Source: Rhizomys pruinosus (taxonomy: Eukaryota > Chordata > Mammalia > Rodentia > Spalacidae). Taken from it: a stretch of 64,000 nucleotides of DNA. The translations under genes and the position numbers were made by a program. Within the stretch, counting starts at the first letter, position 1. Every line of letters begins with the position of its first letter. Below the pieces are notes generated by a model. The model saw nothing but the letters and a program-made list of their open reading frames with translations. It was not told the DNA's origin and made no database searches. This document shows, in pieces, positions 10,561-21,773 of the stretch. The stretch is taken from assembly GCA_009823505.1 (NCBI GenBank), contig VZQC01013826.1, positions 600,920-664,919 on the forward strand, given 5' to 3'.

Positions 10561-10796
10561 CCTACTTTTTATAGTTCTTAAACCCTTTTATAATTATCTA
10601 TTTTTAAAATTCTTTCCAATATTTAATATTTTACTTGGTATACTCCTAAATGATAAAATAATGGTAATCTTGGTTTAAATGAAGTTATAAACGAGGGTAT
10701 TAATTTCTTTCATTGATTTTTTTTGTTATGTTTGTTTGCTTACACAGAATACCTACCTTACTCAAAACTAGTTTTCATGTTTAAAAAACTCAAGTG

Positions 10797-10945
10797 TTGC
10801 CAGGCATGGTGGCACACACCTTTATTCCCAGCACTCGGGAGGCAAAGGCAGATAGATCTCTGTGAGCTCTAGGCCAGCCTGGTCTACATAGTGGAGTTCC
10901 AGGCCAGCTGAGATTAAAGGGAGACCCTGTCTCAAAAAGATGAAA
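10797..10945 (+). mobile_element. B1 SINE
   Basis: Sense, slightly diverged (tttattcccagcactcgg), ending gaccctgtctcaaaaag with a CAAA-rich tail to about 10978. Confidence 0.9.
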
Positions 10946-11019
10946 ACAAAAACAAACAAACAAAACAAAAACAAAAATCTTCAAGTGTTTTTATTTATTT
11001 TATTTTATTTTATTTTATT

Positions 11020-11166
11020 TTATTGTCTTTTTGAGACGGGTCTCCCTGTAGCCCCAGCTGTCCTGGAACTCACTCTGTTAGACCAGGCTGGCCTTGAACT
11101 CACAAAGATCCGCCTGCCTCTGCCTCCCAAGTGCTAGGATCAAAGGCGTGCACCACCACGCCCGGC
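11020..11166 (-). mobile_element. B1 SINE
   Basis: Antisense, full length, preceded by (TTTTA)n tail sequence at 10990-11022. Confidence 0.9.
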
Positions 11167-11217
11167 TGTGTTTTTATTCTTTGTAAAAAATATTTCCTCA
11201 TTATTTAGCATAATTTT

Positions 11218-11300
11218 TTTTTTATCTTTTTGAGGCAGGGTCTCCCTGTAGCCCCAGCTGGCCTTGAACTCACAGAGATCTGCCTGCCTCTGCATTCCTT
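11218..11300 (-). mobile_element. B1 SINE, 5'-truncated
   Basis: Antisense, stopping at ctgcctctgcattcc, so about half the element is missing. Confidence 0.8.
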
Positions 11301-11381
11301 AAATCCAGTTTTAAATTGAAAAAAAACTTATTTTAAGTTTTAAAAATCCTCTATTTGGGGTTACCTATATTTTAAATGCAA

Positions 11382-11535
11382 TTTTTTGGGGTCTTTTTGA
11401 AACAGGGTCTCCCTGTAACCACAGGTTGGCCTGGAACTTGCTATGTAGACCAAGCTGGCCTCGATCTCACAGAGATCCCCTTGTGTCTGCCTCCCAAGTG
11501 CTGGGGCTAAAGGCAGGAGCCACCATGCCCAGCTT
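11382..11535 (-). mobile_element. B1 SINE
   Basis: Antisense, diverged: ttttgaaacagggtctcc to caccatgcccagctt. Confidence 0.85.
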
Positions 11536-11803
11536 AAAAGCAAAATTTTACAGCCAAAACAAGCCAAACACTGTAAAGGTTCTTATAACATGCTCAGATA
11601 TTTAACAAAGTGACTTGACCCATTTTACTCTAGGCGAAAATACTCAAACATTTGGGTTAACTCTTATTAAAATTATACAAAAGGTATGGATCTCTAATAA
11701 CATTAATGTTTTATAACTTAAGTTTCTCTTGTTTCTATCACTATTATCAATATTTGGTACATGAAAGAAGACAAACTTGTTTTCTAAAAGTTTTAAAATA
11801 TAT

Positions 11804-12040
11804 TGTGGGGCTGAAGAGATAGCTCAGCAGTTAAAAGCACCAGCTGCTTTTGCAGAGGGCCTGGGTTGAGTTTCTAGCACCCACGTGATGGCTAACAACC
11901 ATCTGTAACTCCAGTTCCAGGGGTTCTGACGCCCTCTTCTGACCTCTGTGGTCACTACACTACACAGGTGCACTTATATACACATGCAGGCAATACACTT
12001 GTACACGTCAAAATTATAAAAGAATAAAATATCTTTAAAA
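11804..12040 (+). mobile_element. B3-type SINE
   Basis: Sense, older copy: ggggctgaagagatagctc to a tail of AATAAAATATC. Confidence 0.85.
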
Positions 12041-12071
12041 AGGAAAGAGAAAAAAGGTTGGATCCAGATGA

Positions 12072-12234
12072 TCTTTTTTGTTGTTGTTGTTGTTGTTTTT
12101 CGAGACAGGGTCTCCCTGTAGCCCCAGCTGTCCTGGAACTCACTGTGTAGACCAGGCTGGCTTTGAACTCACAGAGATCTGCCTGCCTCTGCCTCCCGAG
12201 TGCTGGGATTAAAGCCATGCACCACCACGCCTGG

Positions 12235-12264
<30 letters not shown>
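12072..12264 (-). mobile_element. B1 SINE with flanking (TTG)n and (TC)n
   Basis: Antisense B1 at 12102-12236 with a GTT-repeat tail at 12078-12098. Pure TC at 12237-12264 joins it to the next SINE. Confidence 0.88.
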
Positions 12265-12273
<9 letters not shown>

Positions 12274-12476
12274 TTAATGTGTATGAACGTACTGTCTGCA
12301 TGTATGTTTGTGCACCTGTGTCGTGCAATGCCACAGAGGTCAGAAGAGGGCATTGGATTCCCCTGGAACTGGAGTTAAAGTCGGCTTTCAGCCGCCATGT
12401 GGGTGCTGGGGATCAAGCCCGGGTCCTCTGCAAGAGCAGTCGGTGCTCTTAACCACTAGACCATCTCTCCAGTCCT
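12265..12476 (-). mobile_element. B3-type SINE
   Basis: Antisense, T-rich tail through gaccatctctccagtcc. Confidence 0.88.
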
Positions 12477-12884
12477 CCGGATAAAACTTTTAAAGATGTA
12501 TTAACTTAACCAAACTGTAGTCTCCACCAGTAAGAAAGCTAAGAGTGAGCTTCATCTGATAGCATCTGAGGTCTATAGCTGAGATTTCTGTTTTGTTGTA
12601 ATTGCCTACTTACTGTTTTCACCAGTGATTTGAAAAGTGACTTGATGTCTGGCTTTCTTTGTTCTGTTACTATAATGACTTCATGAGACTGCCTTCGTAG
12701 TGGACATGGAATTCGGAATGACCAAAGTCTACGTTTGCAGGCCACGGTCACTCATATTTTGCTTTAGAATAAACCACCTCTTGCCCCGTTTGCTGTAAGA
12801 GTTGTATTCTTGCACCCAGGGTACTAGTGTTCCCATTCACTGGTACCTCTTCTTCGTTCATTTATACAATGGTCACAAGTTTAA
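12477..12884. other. Unassigned unique sequence
   Basis: No recognised element. Confidence 0.45.
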
Positions 12885-13010
12885 GAGGCTGATGCTATCA
12901 TCTCTATGTTTCTGGTGAATAAACCGAGACTTCCAGAGAGAATGGGATGACAAGGGTCAGCCTACTAGAGCGGGGCTCCTGAGTCTGGAGGCCTGGCTGG
13001 CTCCACAGTG
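12885..13010 (-). mobile_element. MIR SINE, diverged
   Basis: Antisense MIR-like string: ataaaccgagacttccag, tgacaagggtcagcctac, gggctcctgagtctgg. Confidence 0.5.
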
Positions 13011-13164
13011 TGCTCACTATTTCCCTGTCTCAGTTCACCATGCTGAACCCTTGCTTTCTGAAGCCAAGCACTGGTCAGCATCATACCACAGGTTATGGAC
13101 CAATCTGCTGGCCACATGGAGGAGGTTAAAGACTTTACTGAATACAAGATGTGTACTATGTTGT

Positions 13165-13166
<2 letters not shown>

Positions 13167-13214
<48 letters not shown>
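13167..13214. repeat. (TC)n microsatellite
   Basis: Pure TC dinucleotide run. Confidence 0.97.
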
Positions 13215-13219
<5 letters not shown>

Positions 13220-13540
13220 GAGTTTCATTAGTGTCCAAATACATCTCTTTGCATAATTCATGCCCTATGGTAGCCAATCTTTTCTTCTGGAAGTACCTGA
13301 GTTTTGGAAATGGAAAGAAATCATTTGGAGCCTCATCAGTTTCTAAATTTTATTAGTGGATAAAATGGTAAAGGGAGTTCTCACCTCAGAAGGAAGGACA
13401 GAATGCCATGGAGGTATATACTGTATATACTTATGAGTATGTTTTCCTGCCTACCCTGGGTCCAGATTCTGTTTTCTATTTCTGTCCAGGCCCTTGTTAT
13501 AACTGTCCTGGAAGAAGAGAACATATTTTATTTATTTGTT
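13215..13540. other. Unassigned unique sequence
   Basis: No recognised element. Confidence 0.45.
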
Positions 13541-13756
13541 CATTTTAATATTTTATTTATTATTTTTATTTTATGTTCATGAATGTATTGCCTGCATTTA
13601 TGTAAGTGCACCCATGTTGTATAATGCCCAAGAAAGTCAGAAGAGGGCACCAGATCCCCTGGAACTGGAGTTACAGATGGTCATTAGCCACCGTATGGGT
13701 GCTGGGATATAAACCCGGGTCCTCTGCAAGAGCAGCCAGTGCTCTTAACTGCTGAG
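13541..13756 (-). mobile_element. B3-type SINE
   Basis: Antisense. It lacks the last bases of the 5' head (ends ctcttaactgctgaga). Confidence 0.82.
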
Positions 13757-14205
13757 AGAAACTCGTACTATCAGATGATGGAGAAAATGGATCCTAAAGA
13801 ATTAAAATTTCTCAGAAATCTCATGTTGAAAAAAGGAAAAACTCTGGTGCCAATAAGAGTAGAAACTTGCCTCCCAGAAGAGATTTCACTGTTCTGACAA
13901 CTTCTCAATTCCATCAGTAACAGAGAGTGACAAAGACAATGACAGACAGGACCATGCCGTGACCAAGGCTGCTTAGGTCTACACACTTCTTGCTCTCTAT
14001 TTAAGCCAAATCTTATGTCAGGACCTTAAAGACGGACTTGGGGGGCAGTCATTGGATCTCTTTATTTGCTCCTCTTCCGCCCATCTCTTCTCGATGCTTG
14101 TCACTATTACTTGCCTGTTTAATTGGCTTATTGAAGACAAATGGCTGATCCTACCTGTTTAAGGTTGCCAGGACCCAGGCGCTATCCCTCAAAGCTCTGG
14201 TAAGA
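13757..14205. other. Unassigned unique sequence
   Basis: No recognised element. Confidence 0.45.
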
Positions 14206-14297
14206 ATGCTATGGAATTTATATTATAATCTCCATTTTCCAGAAAAGGAAACTAAAGGACAAAAGAAAATGTCTCTTTTGTTGTTGTTTTGGTCTAT

Positions 14298-14525
14298 TAT
14301 TATTATTATTATTATTATTAATATTTTATGAGTATACTGCCTGCATGTATGTAAGCACATCTGTGTCATGCAATACCCTAGAGGTCAGAAGATGGTGTCC
14401 GATTCACCTGGAACAGGAACTGGAGTTACAGATGGCTATTAGCCACCATATAGGTGCTGGGAATCAAACCCAGGTCCTCTGCAAGAGCAGACAGTGCTCT
14501 TAACTATTGGGCCATAAGTCCAGCC
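14298..14525 (-). mobile_element. B3-type SINE with (TTA)n tail
   Basis: (TTA)n at 14298-14321 precedes the antisense body, ending gggccataagtccagcccc. Confidence 0.8.
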
Positions 14526-14676
14526 CCTTGTTTTTGATCTTTTTGAGACTGGGTCTCCCTATACCCCCAGCTGGCCTTAAAGTTGCTATGTAGCTAAAGC
14601 TGGCCTCCATCTCACAAAGATTATATATTACCTCCCGAGCACTGGGATAAAAGGAGTGCACTACCACACCCAGCTT
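14526..14676 (-). mobile_element. B1 SINE
   Basis: Antisense, diverged: tttttgagactgggtctcc to ctaccacacccagctt. Confidence 0.83.
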
Positions 14677-14928
14677 CAAAAGAAGATGTCTTTACACTGC
14701 TCTGTAAGTTGGTGACAAAACTGAAGACTGGAATCTAATTAACTTTACAAGAATGAGAGCTTTTTTGATCAAAGAATAAAAATAAACAGAAGAAACTCAG
14801 GGTTCTGAAGCTATGAGGTGATTTTCTGGCTTGGCTCCAAGAATTGGCTGTTAGATAATTCTAAACCAATGACCCTGAGTGTTTTGGGCTCTGTTAGCAT
14901 GAGGTTTAAGTCAGAGAATGTTCTTGGA

Positions 14929-14929
<1 letters not shown>

Positions 14930-14997
<68 letters not shown>
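14930..14997. repeat. (TG)n(AG)n microsatellite
   Basis: TG run to about 14952, then pure GA to 14996. Confidence 0.96.
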
Positions 14998-15000
<3 letters not shown>

Positions 15001-15262
15001 TTAGCTGTCTTTCCTCACATGCCTTCTACCTTGTATTTTGAGATAGGATCTCTCGTTGGCCTTCATTTTGCTAATTAGGTTGGGCGGCCAGATTAGCAAA
15101 ATCTGGCTGGGTGGCCAGAGAGTCTGTCTTCTTTCCCTGTTTTGACATGAAAAGCTTACACTACCACAACTTGGCTTTTTAAATGTTGGCTCTGGGGATC
15201 TAACTCAGTCCTCGTGCTGGAAATGCAAGCACTTTACTGACGAAACTATTTCCTTAGTCCAA
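14998..15262 (-). mobile_element. Old antisense SINE, B4-like
   Basis: Degenerate, with gagataggatctctcgttgg and ctggggatctaactcagtcc. An 11-bp inverted repeat, attttgctaat / attagcaaaat, sits at 15065-15075 and 15092-15102. Confidence 0.45.
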
Positions 15263-15631
15263 TGGGTTTCTTTAGGAACCCGGATCTTGGCATTAGAAAG
15301 AAGCCTGGACACACTTTTCTTCAGGATCCTTATTCCAGACAGCTGAAACCCAGAGATTTGCCTTGCTCAAGTTCATAAAGTGGCCTTGACTCAAGCCCAG
15401 GTGACTAACAATACAGCACAAAATCCCCAAGAAATATATCCTTTCTCCATTCTTCACCCACCTCACTGATAGAACATCTTTCTAACAAGAGCCAAGTTTT
15501 TTTTGGAGAACTTTCTACGTGCCAGACACCAGAAAAAAAAAAAAAAAAAAAGGAACTTAAGTGAGGAATTAAATTAAATAGTTGGGTAAGTTACAGAGTT
15601 GAGAAACAAAAGTCAATAAAACAAAATGTTA
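15263..15631. other. Unique sequence with a MIR-like scrap and poly(A)
   Basis: 15335-15405 resembles antisense MIR (cagctgaaacccagagatt). A pure A run ends near 15552. The rest is unassigned. Confidence 0.45.
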
Positions 15632-15857
15632 AAAATATCTTATTTTTATTTTAATTTATGTGTATTGTATAACTGTACTGCCTGCATGTAAGTGCATCTG
15701 TGTCATGAAGTGCCCTCAGAGTTCAGAAGAGGGCATTGGATCCCCTGGAACTGGAGTTAAGGATGGTTGTTGTCTGTCATGTGGGTTATGGGAACCCTGG
15801 GTCCTCTGTAGGAACAGCCAGGGAGTGGTCTTAACCACTGAGCATCTTTCCAGGCCC
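15632..15857 (-). mobile_element. B3-type SINE
   Basis: Antisense, diverged, ending gagcatctttccaggccc. Confidence 0.82.
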
Positions 15858-15892
15858 TAAAATAAAAACTTTTTAAAATGGGGGAAAGGGGG

Positions 15893-16015
15893 GGGGTCTC
15901 TGGAGAGATGGCTCCGTGGGTAAGAACAGGCACACTGCTTCAGCAGATGATCAGAGTTGTTTCCAACACCCAGGCTGGCTCCCCAGCGCCTGTAACTACA
16001 GCTCCAGGGAGTTAC
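15893..16015 (+). mobile_element. B3-type SINE, degenerate
   Basis: Sense head tctggagagatggctccg through gtaactacagctccagg; the 3' half is missing. Confidence 0.65.
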
Positions 16016-16856
16016 TCATAGTTCTTGTCTCAGGATCGCACACAGGTCTGCTCACCTTCAGGTTCCCTGTGCATAAGAATATCCAATCTTGCCTCCTTTT
16101 GTTCCGGATTCTTCTCCTTCTTCCTCTGGGGTCCCTTAGGAGCCAAATATACCCATTCCCAGCAGAAGGTCCAGTCCATCAAAATCCCACCCTCCCTCCC
16201 ACTAGTCACTTCCCCCCCTTTCGTGTTTATCAACACAAATAGCTTGTCCTCCTGGTACGTTTGCTTTGTTAGAGGCCTACCTTGTTCCCTGGGAATCCTG
16301 AGGAACAATGGGTGTGACCCAAGCCCTTGGGGCCCCACCTCCATCCTGGACAGCTTCCTCAACTTCCCTCTTCACACAGCCCCCAGCAGCGCCCCTCTGT
16401 AAGTGCGTCACTCTCTTGTTTACTGGCTTTTCCTGCCTGGCCCTGGGGTTCCGCTAGCTGTTTCTTCTCTGGAGGTTCTCCTGAGGTGAGCTTTGATCTC
16501 CAGGAGGATAGGGCAGTAGGAAGGTGATGAGAGATGCGAGAGCCGGTCAGCCTGTGACTCATCCTGTGAAAGAAACCAGAGAAGGATGCCCGTGAGTGCT
16601 GCATCCTTCCTTTTCTGGGGGTCAGGGATAAAAATTCCACCAGCCAGAGGCAAGTCTTGCCAGACTTCTCCACGTGGCTGGAAGTACCGGTCATCAGCTA
16701 GGAATCGATGCAGACACTGCGCGGAAATCCAGCCTTAACTCCAAAAGTGTTTTAGCTGTTTGTGGACACACGGTAGGATTGGAGAGCCGACACGGGATGG
16801 CTCTGGAACTCTGTATGAAATTCTGTCCCAAGAGGGAGCGACTTCTTTGGGCTTCT
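16016..16856. other. Unassigned unique sequence
   Basis: 841 bp without a recognised repeat. Several overlapping open frames on both strands (such as 16025-16402 and 16359-16694) have no family I know and no mutual support. Confidence 0.45.
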
Positions 16857-17260
16857 GAGATCTTTTTGGTCTTTGAAACTCAGGAATATGAAAAGCCTTC
16901 CCCACCCCTAGGCAGAGACACATAAACAGTGGTAATGTACCCTCCAGAGTTCTCATGAGAAATGGAAGATGCACTTAAGAGGCTTTAACTGAAGAGGATT
17001 TAAGGATGGACTATCTATAAGTAAGCATAGGGGGCGAGGAGGGGTAGGTAAGAGAATCAGTCTGGAGGCTGAGGCAGGTGATTCTAAAGTCCCAAGCCTG
17101 CCTGGGTTACAGAGTGAGTTCAAGACCAGTCAGGCAAATAAATAGGACCTTGTGTCACAAATAAAAAATAGGGTTGGGGAGATAGCTCAGTCCTAGTTCA
17201 ATGCTCTGTAACCACATAAAAACTGGATATGGTAGCATGCACTTAAAATCCCAGTGCTGG

Positions 17261-17478
17261 GGCTGGAGAGATGCCCCAGCGGTTAAGAGCACCAACTGCT
17301 CTTACAGAGGACCCAGGTTTGATTCCCAGCACCCACATGGCAGCTGAGAACTGTCTTTAACCCCAGTTCCAGGGGAATCCGAGACCCTCTTCTGACCTCT
17401 GCAGCATTGCACGACATGGGTGCACAAACCTACATGCAAACAGTACATTCATACACTTAATTAATTAATTAATTTTAA
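17261..17478 (+). mobile_element. B3-type SINE inside B4
   Basis: Perfect 16-bp TSD aaaatcccagtgctgg at 17245-17260 and 17479-17494. The tail is (TTAA)n-like. Confidence 0.92.
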
Positions 17479-17576
17479 AAAATCCCAGTGCTGGGGAGGC
17501 ACTAGCTGGCCAACCAGTCTAGCCTAATCAGTGAGCCTCAGGATCCAGTGAGAGACCATGTTACAAACAAACAAAC

Positions 17577-17799
17577 GGCTCGAGAGATGGCTCAATGGTT
17601 AACAGCACTGGCTGTTCTTGCAGAGGACCTGGTCCCGTTTGGGTTGGGCTTCCAGCATCCACATAGTGACTAACAACCATCAGTAACTCTAGATCCAGGG
17701 GATCTTATGCCCTCTTCTGGCCTCCACAGGTATTGCACATAAGTAGTGCACTTACATACATACAGACAAATTCTCACACAAAATGAAAATGAAAAAAAA
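17577..17799 (+). mobile_element. Second B3-type SINE inside the same B4
   Basis: Older subfamily (ccctcttctggcctcc), A-rich tail; TSD not resolved. Confidence 0.82.
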
Positions 17800-17823
17800 A
17801 ATCCACAAGGTAGACCGCTCCTT

Positions 17824-17827
<4 letters not shown>

Positions 17828-17908
<81 letters not shown>
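17828..17908. repeat. (TC)n(AC)n microsatellite
   Basis: TC run to 17872, then AC to 17908; the usual B4 tail. Confidence 0.96.
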
Positions 17909-17911
<3 letters not shown>

Positions 17912-18389
17912 TAAAAAATTTTAAAGGCCTGAGGATCTAGGTCAGTGGTAGAACAGGGCTTACTTAGTACACATGAGATAAAGAGAAAGGAAAGAAGATA
18001 GAGAAATATATATATAGAGAGAAATAGAGAGGGGGGTGGAGGCATGGAGATGTGAAAGAATGCTCTCCTTGCTTGCTTCTGGACCTCTAGTTTGCTGTCA
18101 ATGCCTCCCATTGGCAGAGCAGAGCCAAGAGCCAAAGAACAGAGGAACTTGGGGGATATGGTTCTAAGAAGTCAAGGTGCGGAGGGTTGAGTGAAGGGGG
18201 ACTATGTAGCCATCCACCCTTGCACTAACAGCAGACATGTCTCACAGACTACAGGTCACCCTCTATGAACCCTCAGCCTCCCTGCTGGCTGGGTATGTTA
18301 GCGCTATTTCCCTCGCCTCCTGACTGTGTTGCTGAAAGAAGGCGATCCCTTGTGTCTCTTTCCTTTCTTTCCTTTTTTACTTTTTCCAG

Positions 18390-18390
<1 letters not shown>
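17909..18390. other. Mostly unique, with an ID-like scrap
   Basis: 17922-17990 resembles an ID head (gatctaggtcagtggtag). Nothing else is recognised. Confidence 0.45.

Positions 18391-18421
<31 letters not shown>
18391..18421. repeat. (TG)n microsatellite
   Basis: Pure TG run. Confidence 0.95.
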
Positions 18422-18425
<4 letters not shown>

Positions 18426-18674
18426 ATGTAGGTGTACATGCATGTTTGCATGTGTGGAGACACTTGCACATATGTGCATGTGAAGGCCTGAGGTTGATGT
18501 GGGAATCACTGTCCATTGCTCTTCCACCCTACTTCCTGAGGCAGGGTCTCTCAATCAAACCCAGAGCTCACCAATATAATGACTAGTTAGCTAGCCAGCT
18601 TGCTCTAGGGAGCCCCTGTCTCTGCCTCCCAAGGCTGGAATCACAGGCAAGCTGCCATACTGACCCAGTATTTT
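18422..18674 (-). mobile_element. Old antisense SINE, B4-like, cut at the N
   Basis: Degenerate antisense arm with cctgaggcagggtctctc and ctgcctcccaaggctgg. It stops at the N here, but in copy 2 it continues to about 20559 (ctggggatctgaattcgg, gagccatctcccagcccc). Copy 2 therefore holds the undisturbed right flank. Confidence 0.55.
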
Positions 18675-18675
18675 N
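18675..18675. other. Single ambiguous base N
   Basis: The only N in the window, exactly at the junction of the two identical 1,818-bp copies. This is typical of a contig join. Confidence 0.98.
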
Positions 18676-19642
18676 GAGATCTTTTTGGTCTTTGAAACTC
18701 AGGAATATGAAAAGCCTTCCCCACCCCTAGGCAGAGACACATAAACAGTGGTAATGTACCCTCCAGAGTTCTCATGAGAAATGGAAGATGCACTTAAGAG
18801 GCTTTAACTGAAGAGGATTTAAGGATGGACTATCTATAAGTAAGCATAGGGGGCGAGGAGGGGTAGGTAAGAGAATCAGTCTGGAGGCTGAGGCAGGTGA
18901 TTCTAAAGTCCCAAGCCTGCCTGGGTTACAGAGTGAGTTCAAGACCAGTCAGGCAAATAAATAGGACCTTGTGTCACAAATAAAAAATAGGGTTGGGGAG
19001 ATAGCTCAGTCCTAGTTCAATGCTCTGTAACCACATAAAAACTGGATATGGTAGCATGCACTTAAAATCCCAGTGCTGGGGCTGGAGAGATGCCCCAGCG
19101 GTTAAGAGCACCAACTGCTCTTACAGAGGACCCAGGTTTGATTCCCAGCACCCACATGGCAGCTGAGAACTGTCTTTAACCCCAGTTCCAGGGGAATCCG
19201 AGACCCTCTTCTGACCTCTGCAGCATTGCACGACATGGGTGCACAAACCTACATGCAAACAGTACATTCATACACTTAATTAATTAATTAATTTTAAAAA
19301 ATCCCAGTGCTGGGGAGGCACTAGCTGGCCAACCAGTCTAGCCTAATCAGTGAGCCTCAGGATCCAGTGAGAGACCATGTTACAAACAAACAAACGGCTC
19401 GAGAGATGGCTCAATGGTTAACAGCACTGGCTGTTCTTGCAGAGGACCTGGTCCCGTTTGGGTTGGGCTTCCAGCATCCACATAGTGACTAACAACCATC
19501 AGTAACTCTAGATCCAGGGGATCTTATGCCCTCTTCTGGCCTCCACAGGTATTGCACATAAGTAGTGCACTTACATACATACAGACAAATTCTCACACAA
19601 AATGAAAATGAAAAAAAAAATCCACAAGGTAGACCGCTCCTT

Positions 19643-19730
<88 letters not shown>

Positions 19731-20208
19731 TAAAAAATTTTAAAGGCCTGAGGATCTAGGTCAGTGGTAGAACAGGGCTTACTTAGTACACATGAGATAA
19801 AGAGAAAGGAAAGAAGATAGAGAAATATATATATAGAGAGAAATAGAGAGGGGGGTGGAGGCATGGAGATGTGAAAGAATGCTCTCCTTGCTTGCTTCTG
19901 GACCTCTAGTTTGCTGTCAATGCCTCCCATTGGCAGAGCAGAGCCAAGAGCCAAAGAACAGAGGAACTTGGGGGATATGGTTCTAAGAAGTCAAGGTGCG
20001 GAGGGTTGAGTGAAGGGGGACTATGTAGCCATCCACCCTTGCACTAACAGCAGACATGTCTCACAGACTACAGGTCACCCTCTATGAACCCTCAGCCTCC
20101 CTGCTGGCTGGGTATGTTAGCGCTATTTCCCTCGCCTCCTGACTGTGTTGCTGAAAGAAGGCGATCCCTTGTGTCTCTTTCCTTTCTTTCCTTTTTTACT
20201 TTTTCCAG

Positions 20209-20244
<36 letters not shown>

Positions 20245-20493
20245 ATGTAGGTGTACATGCATGTTTGCATGTGTGGAGACACTTGCACATATGTGCATGT
20301 GAAGGCCTGAGGTTGATGTGGGAATCACTGTCCATTGCTCTTCCACCCTACTTCCTGAGGCAGGGTCTCTCAATCAAACCCAGAGCTCACCAATATAATG
20401 ACTAGTTAGCTAGCCAGCTTGCTCTAGGGAGCCCCTGTCTCTGCCTCCCAAGGCTGGAATCACAGGCAAGCTGCCATACTGACCCAGTATTTT
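18676..20493 (+). repeat. Large direct duplication, copy 2 (1,818 bp)
   Basis: Repeats 16857-18674, including every microsatellite length and the embedded TSDs. B4 is at 18990-19649, the B3s at 19080-19297 and 19396-19618, TC/AC at 19647-19727, TG at 20210-20240 and the antisense SINE from 20241 on to about 20559. Confidence 0.95.
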
Positions 20494-20559
20494 ACCAGGT
20501 TCTGGGGATCTGAATTCGGGTCCTCACACTCCTGTGAACACTGAGCCATCTCCCAGCCC

Positions 20560-21057
20560 CATGTCCTTTTTCTAATCTCCATATTATCAAAGCTCATCTG
20601 GGACAGGTGAACACATGATCTCATTGCTTCACAAGGTGACTTTGTTGGTGTCTGCCTGCTACATACATTCTGGTTGTTAACTGTATTGTTGTATGTATAG
20701 GTTTATTTGAAACATGTGCAGAGTTCACATATTTTACATCTAACACCTTATGTAACTCTCACAGAAAAAGAATCTTGCTGAGGACCATAGGAAAACCCTC
20801 CAAGTGCCTTCCCCAGACATAACCACTATCTTGATGTTTGCTAATCCACAGACTGTAGAGTCTCACCACCTATTGTGTGTGTTCTAAAACAGTGTGGTTT
20901 GCAGAGGACAGATCTAGCTAAGAATGAAGGGACAATGTTTCCATAAGAGTGCATAGAAGAGAGGGGTGCTGAACACGCCCTCTGGGGGAGCTGATGTTAG
21001 CTTCCTTGGGGTTATGAGGCCTCCTGGGGAAGAAGTGTGGATACAGGAAGAGCAGAT
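20560..21057. other. Unassigned unique sequence
   Basis: No recognised element. Confidence 0.45.
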
Positions 21058-21411
21058 AACCATAGCTGGACATCTGGAAAGGCTGCAGTGTGGGCCAGTG
21101 CAGAGAGTCCATGAAAATGCATCCCAGGTGACCATAGCTGGACATCTGGAAAGGCTGCAGTGTGGGCCAGTGCAGAGGGTCCATGAAAATGCATCCCAGG
21201 TGACCATGGCTGGACATCTGGGAAGGCTGTAGTGTGGGCCAGTGCAGAGAGTCCATGAAAATGCATCCCAGGTGACCATGGCTGGACATCTGGAAAGGCT
21301 GCAGTGTGGGCCAGTGCAGAGAGTCCATGCAAAATTCATCCCAGGTGACCATGGGTGGACATCTGGAAAGGCTGTAGTGTGGGCCCAGTGCAGAGAGTCT
21401 ATGCAAAATGA
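21058..21411. repeat. 72-bp minisatellite, five copies
   Basis: Units start near 21058, 21130, 21202, 21274 (73 bp) and 21347 (about 65 bp, cut). Core: tggacatctggaaaggctg. Copies differ by a few substitutions. Because 72 is divisible by 3, several frames stay open on both strands; these are not taken as genes. Confidence 0.95.
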
Positions 21412-21728
21412 GTCTACCACCTGACCCGGTCATACCACTCCTGGGTATATACCCACAAGACTCATCTTACTGCAAAGATACATGCACATCTATGTTTATT
21501 GCTGCTCTCTTCACAACGGTGAAGAGCTGGAACCAACCCAAATGCCCCTCAACCAGTGAGTGGATAGAGAAAATGTGGTACATCTACACAATAGAGTTCT
21601 ATGCGGCGGTAAAGAAAGACGACATCATGAACTTTGCAGGTAAATGGATGGAACTAGAAGACATTATGCTAAGTGAAGGACATTATGCTAAGTGAAGTAA
21701 CACAGTCCCAGAAAAACAAAGGACAAAT

Positions 21729-21773
<45 letters not shown>

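Larger units (their letters stand above)
14206..14745 (-). mobile_element. MIR SINE split by B3 and B1
   Basis: Antisense MIR pieces at 14206-14275 (ccattttccagaaaagg) and 14686-14745 (gttggtgacaaaactgaag). The near-repeats aaaagaaaatgtct at about 14262 and aaaagaagatgtct at about 14677 look like a TSD around the intervening SINEs. Confidence 0.55.
17171..17830 (+). mobile_element. B4 SINE interrupted twice by B3
   Basis: B4 parts at 17171-17260 (ggggagatagctcagtcc), 17479-17576 (actagctggccaaccagtc) and 17800-17830 (ccacaaggtagaccgc). Each gap holds one sense B3. Confidence 0.78.
16857..18674 (+). repeat. Large direct duplication, copy 1 (1,818 bp)
   Basis: Identical as far as I could compare to 18676-20493 at a constant offset of 1,819. 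The two copies are separated by one N. Contents: nested B4/B3 SINEs, simple repeats and an antisense SINE. Every element listed below within this span recurs at +1,819. Confidence 0.95.

Noticed and set aside
15065..15102. 11-bp inverted repeat as a possible hairpin RNA
   Set aside because: Too short, within a decayed SINE, and expected by chance at this scale.
20914..21433. 168-, 171- and 106-residue repeat-protein-like frames
   Set aside because: All come from the 72-bp minisatellite, whose length keeps several frames open on both strands. No promoter, splice sites or known domain.
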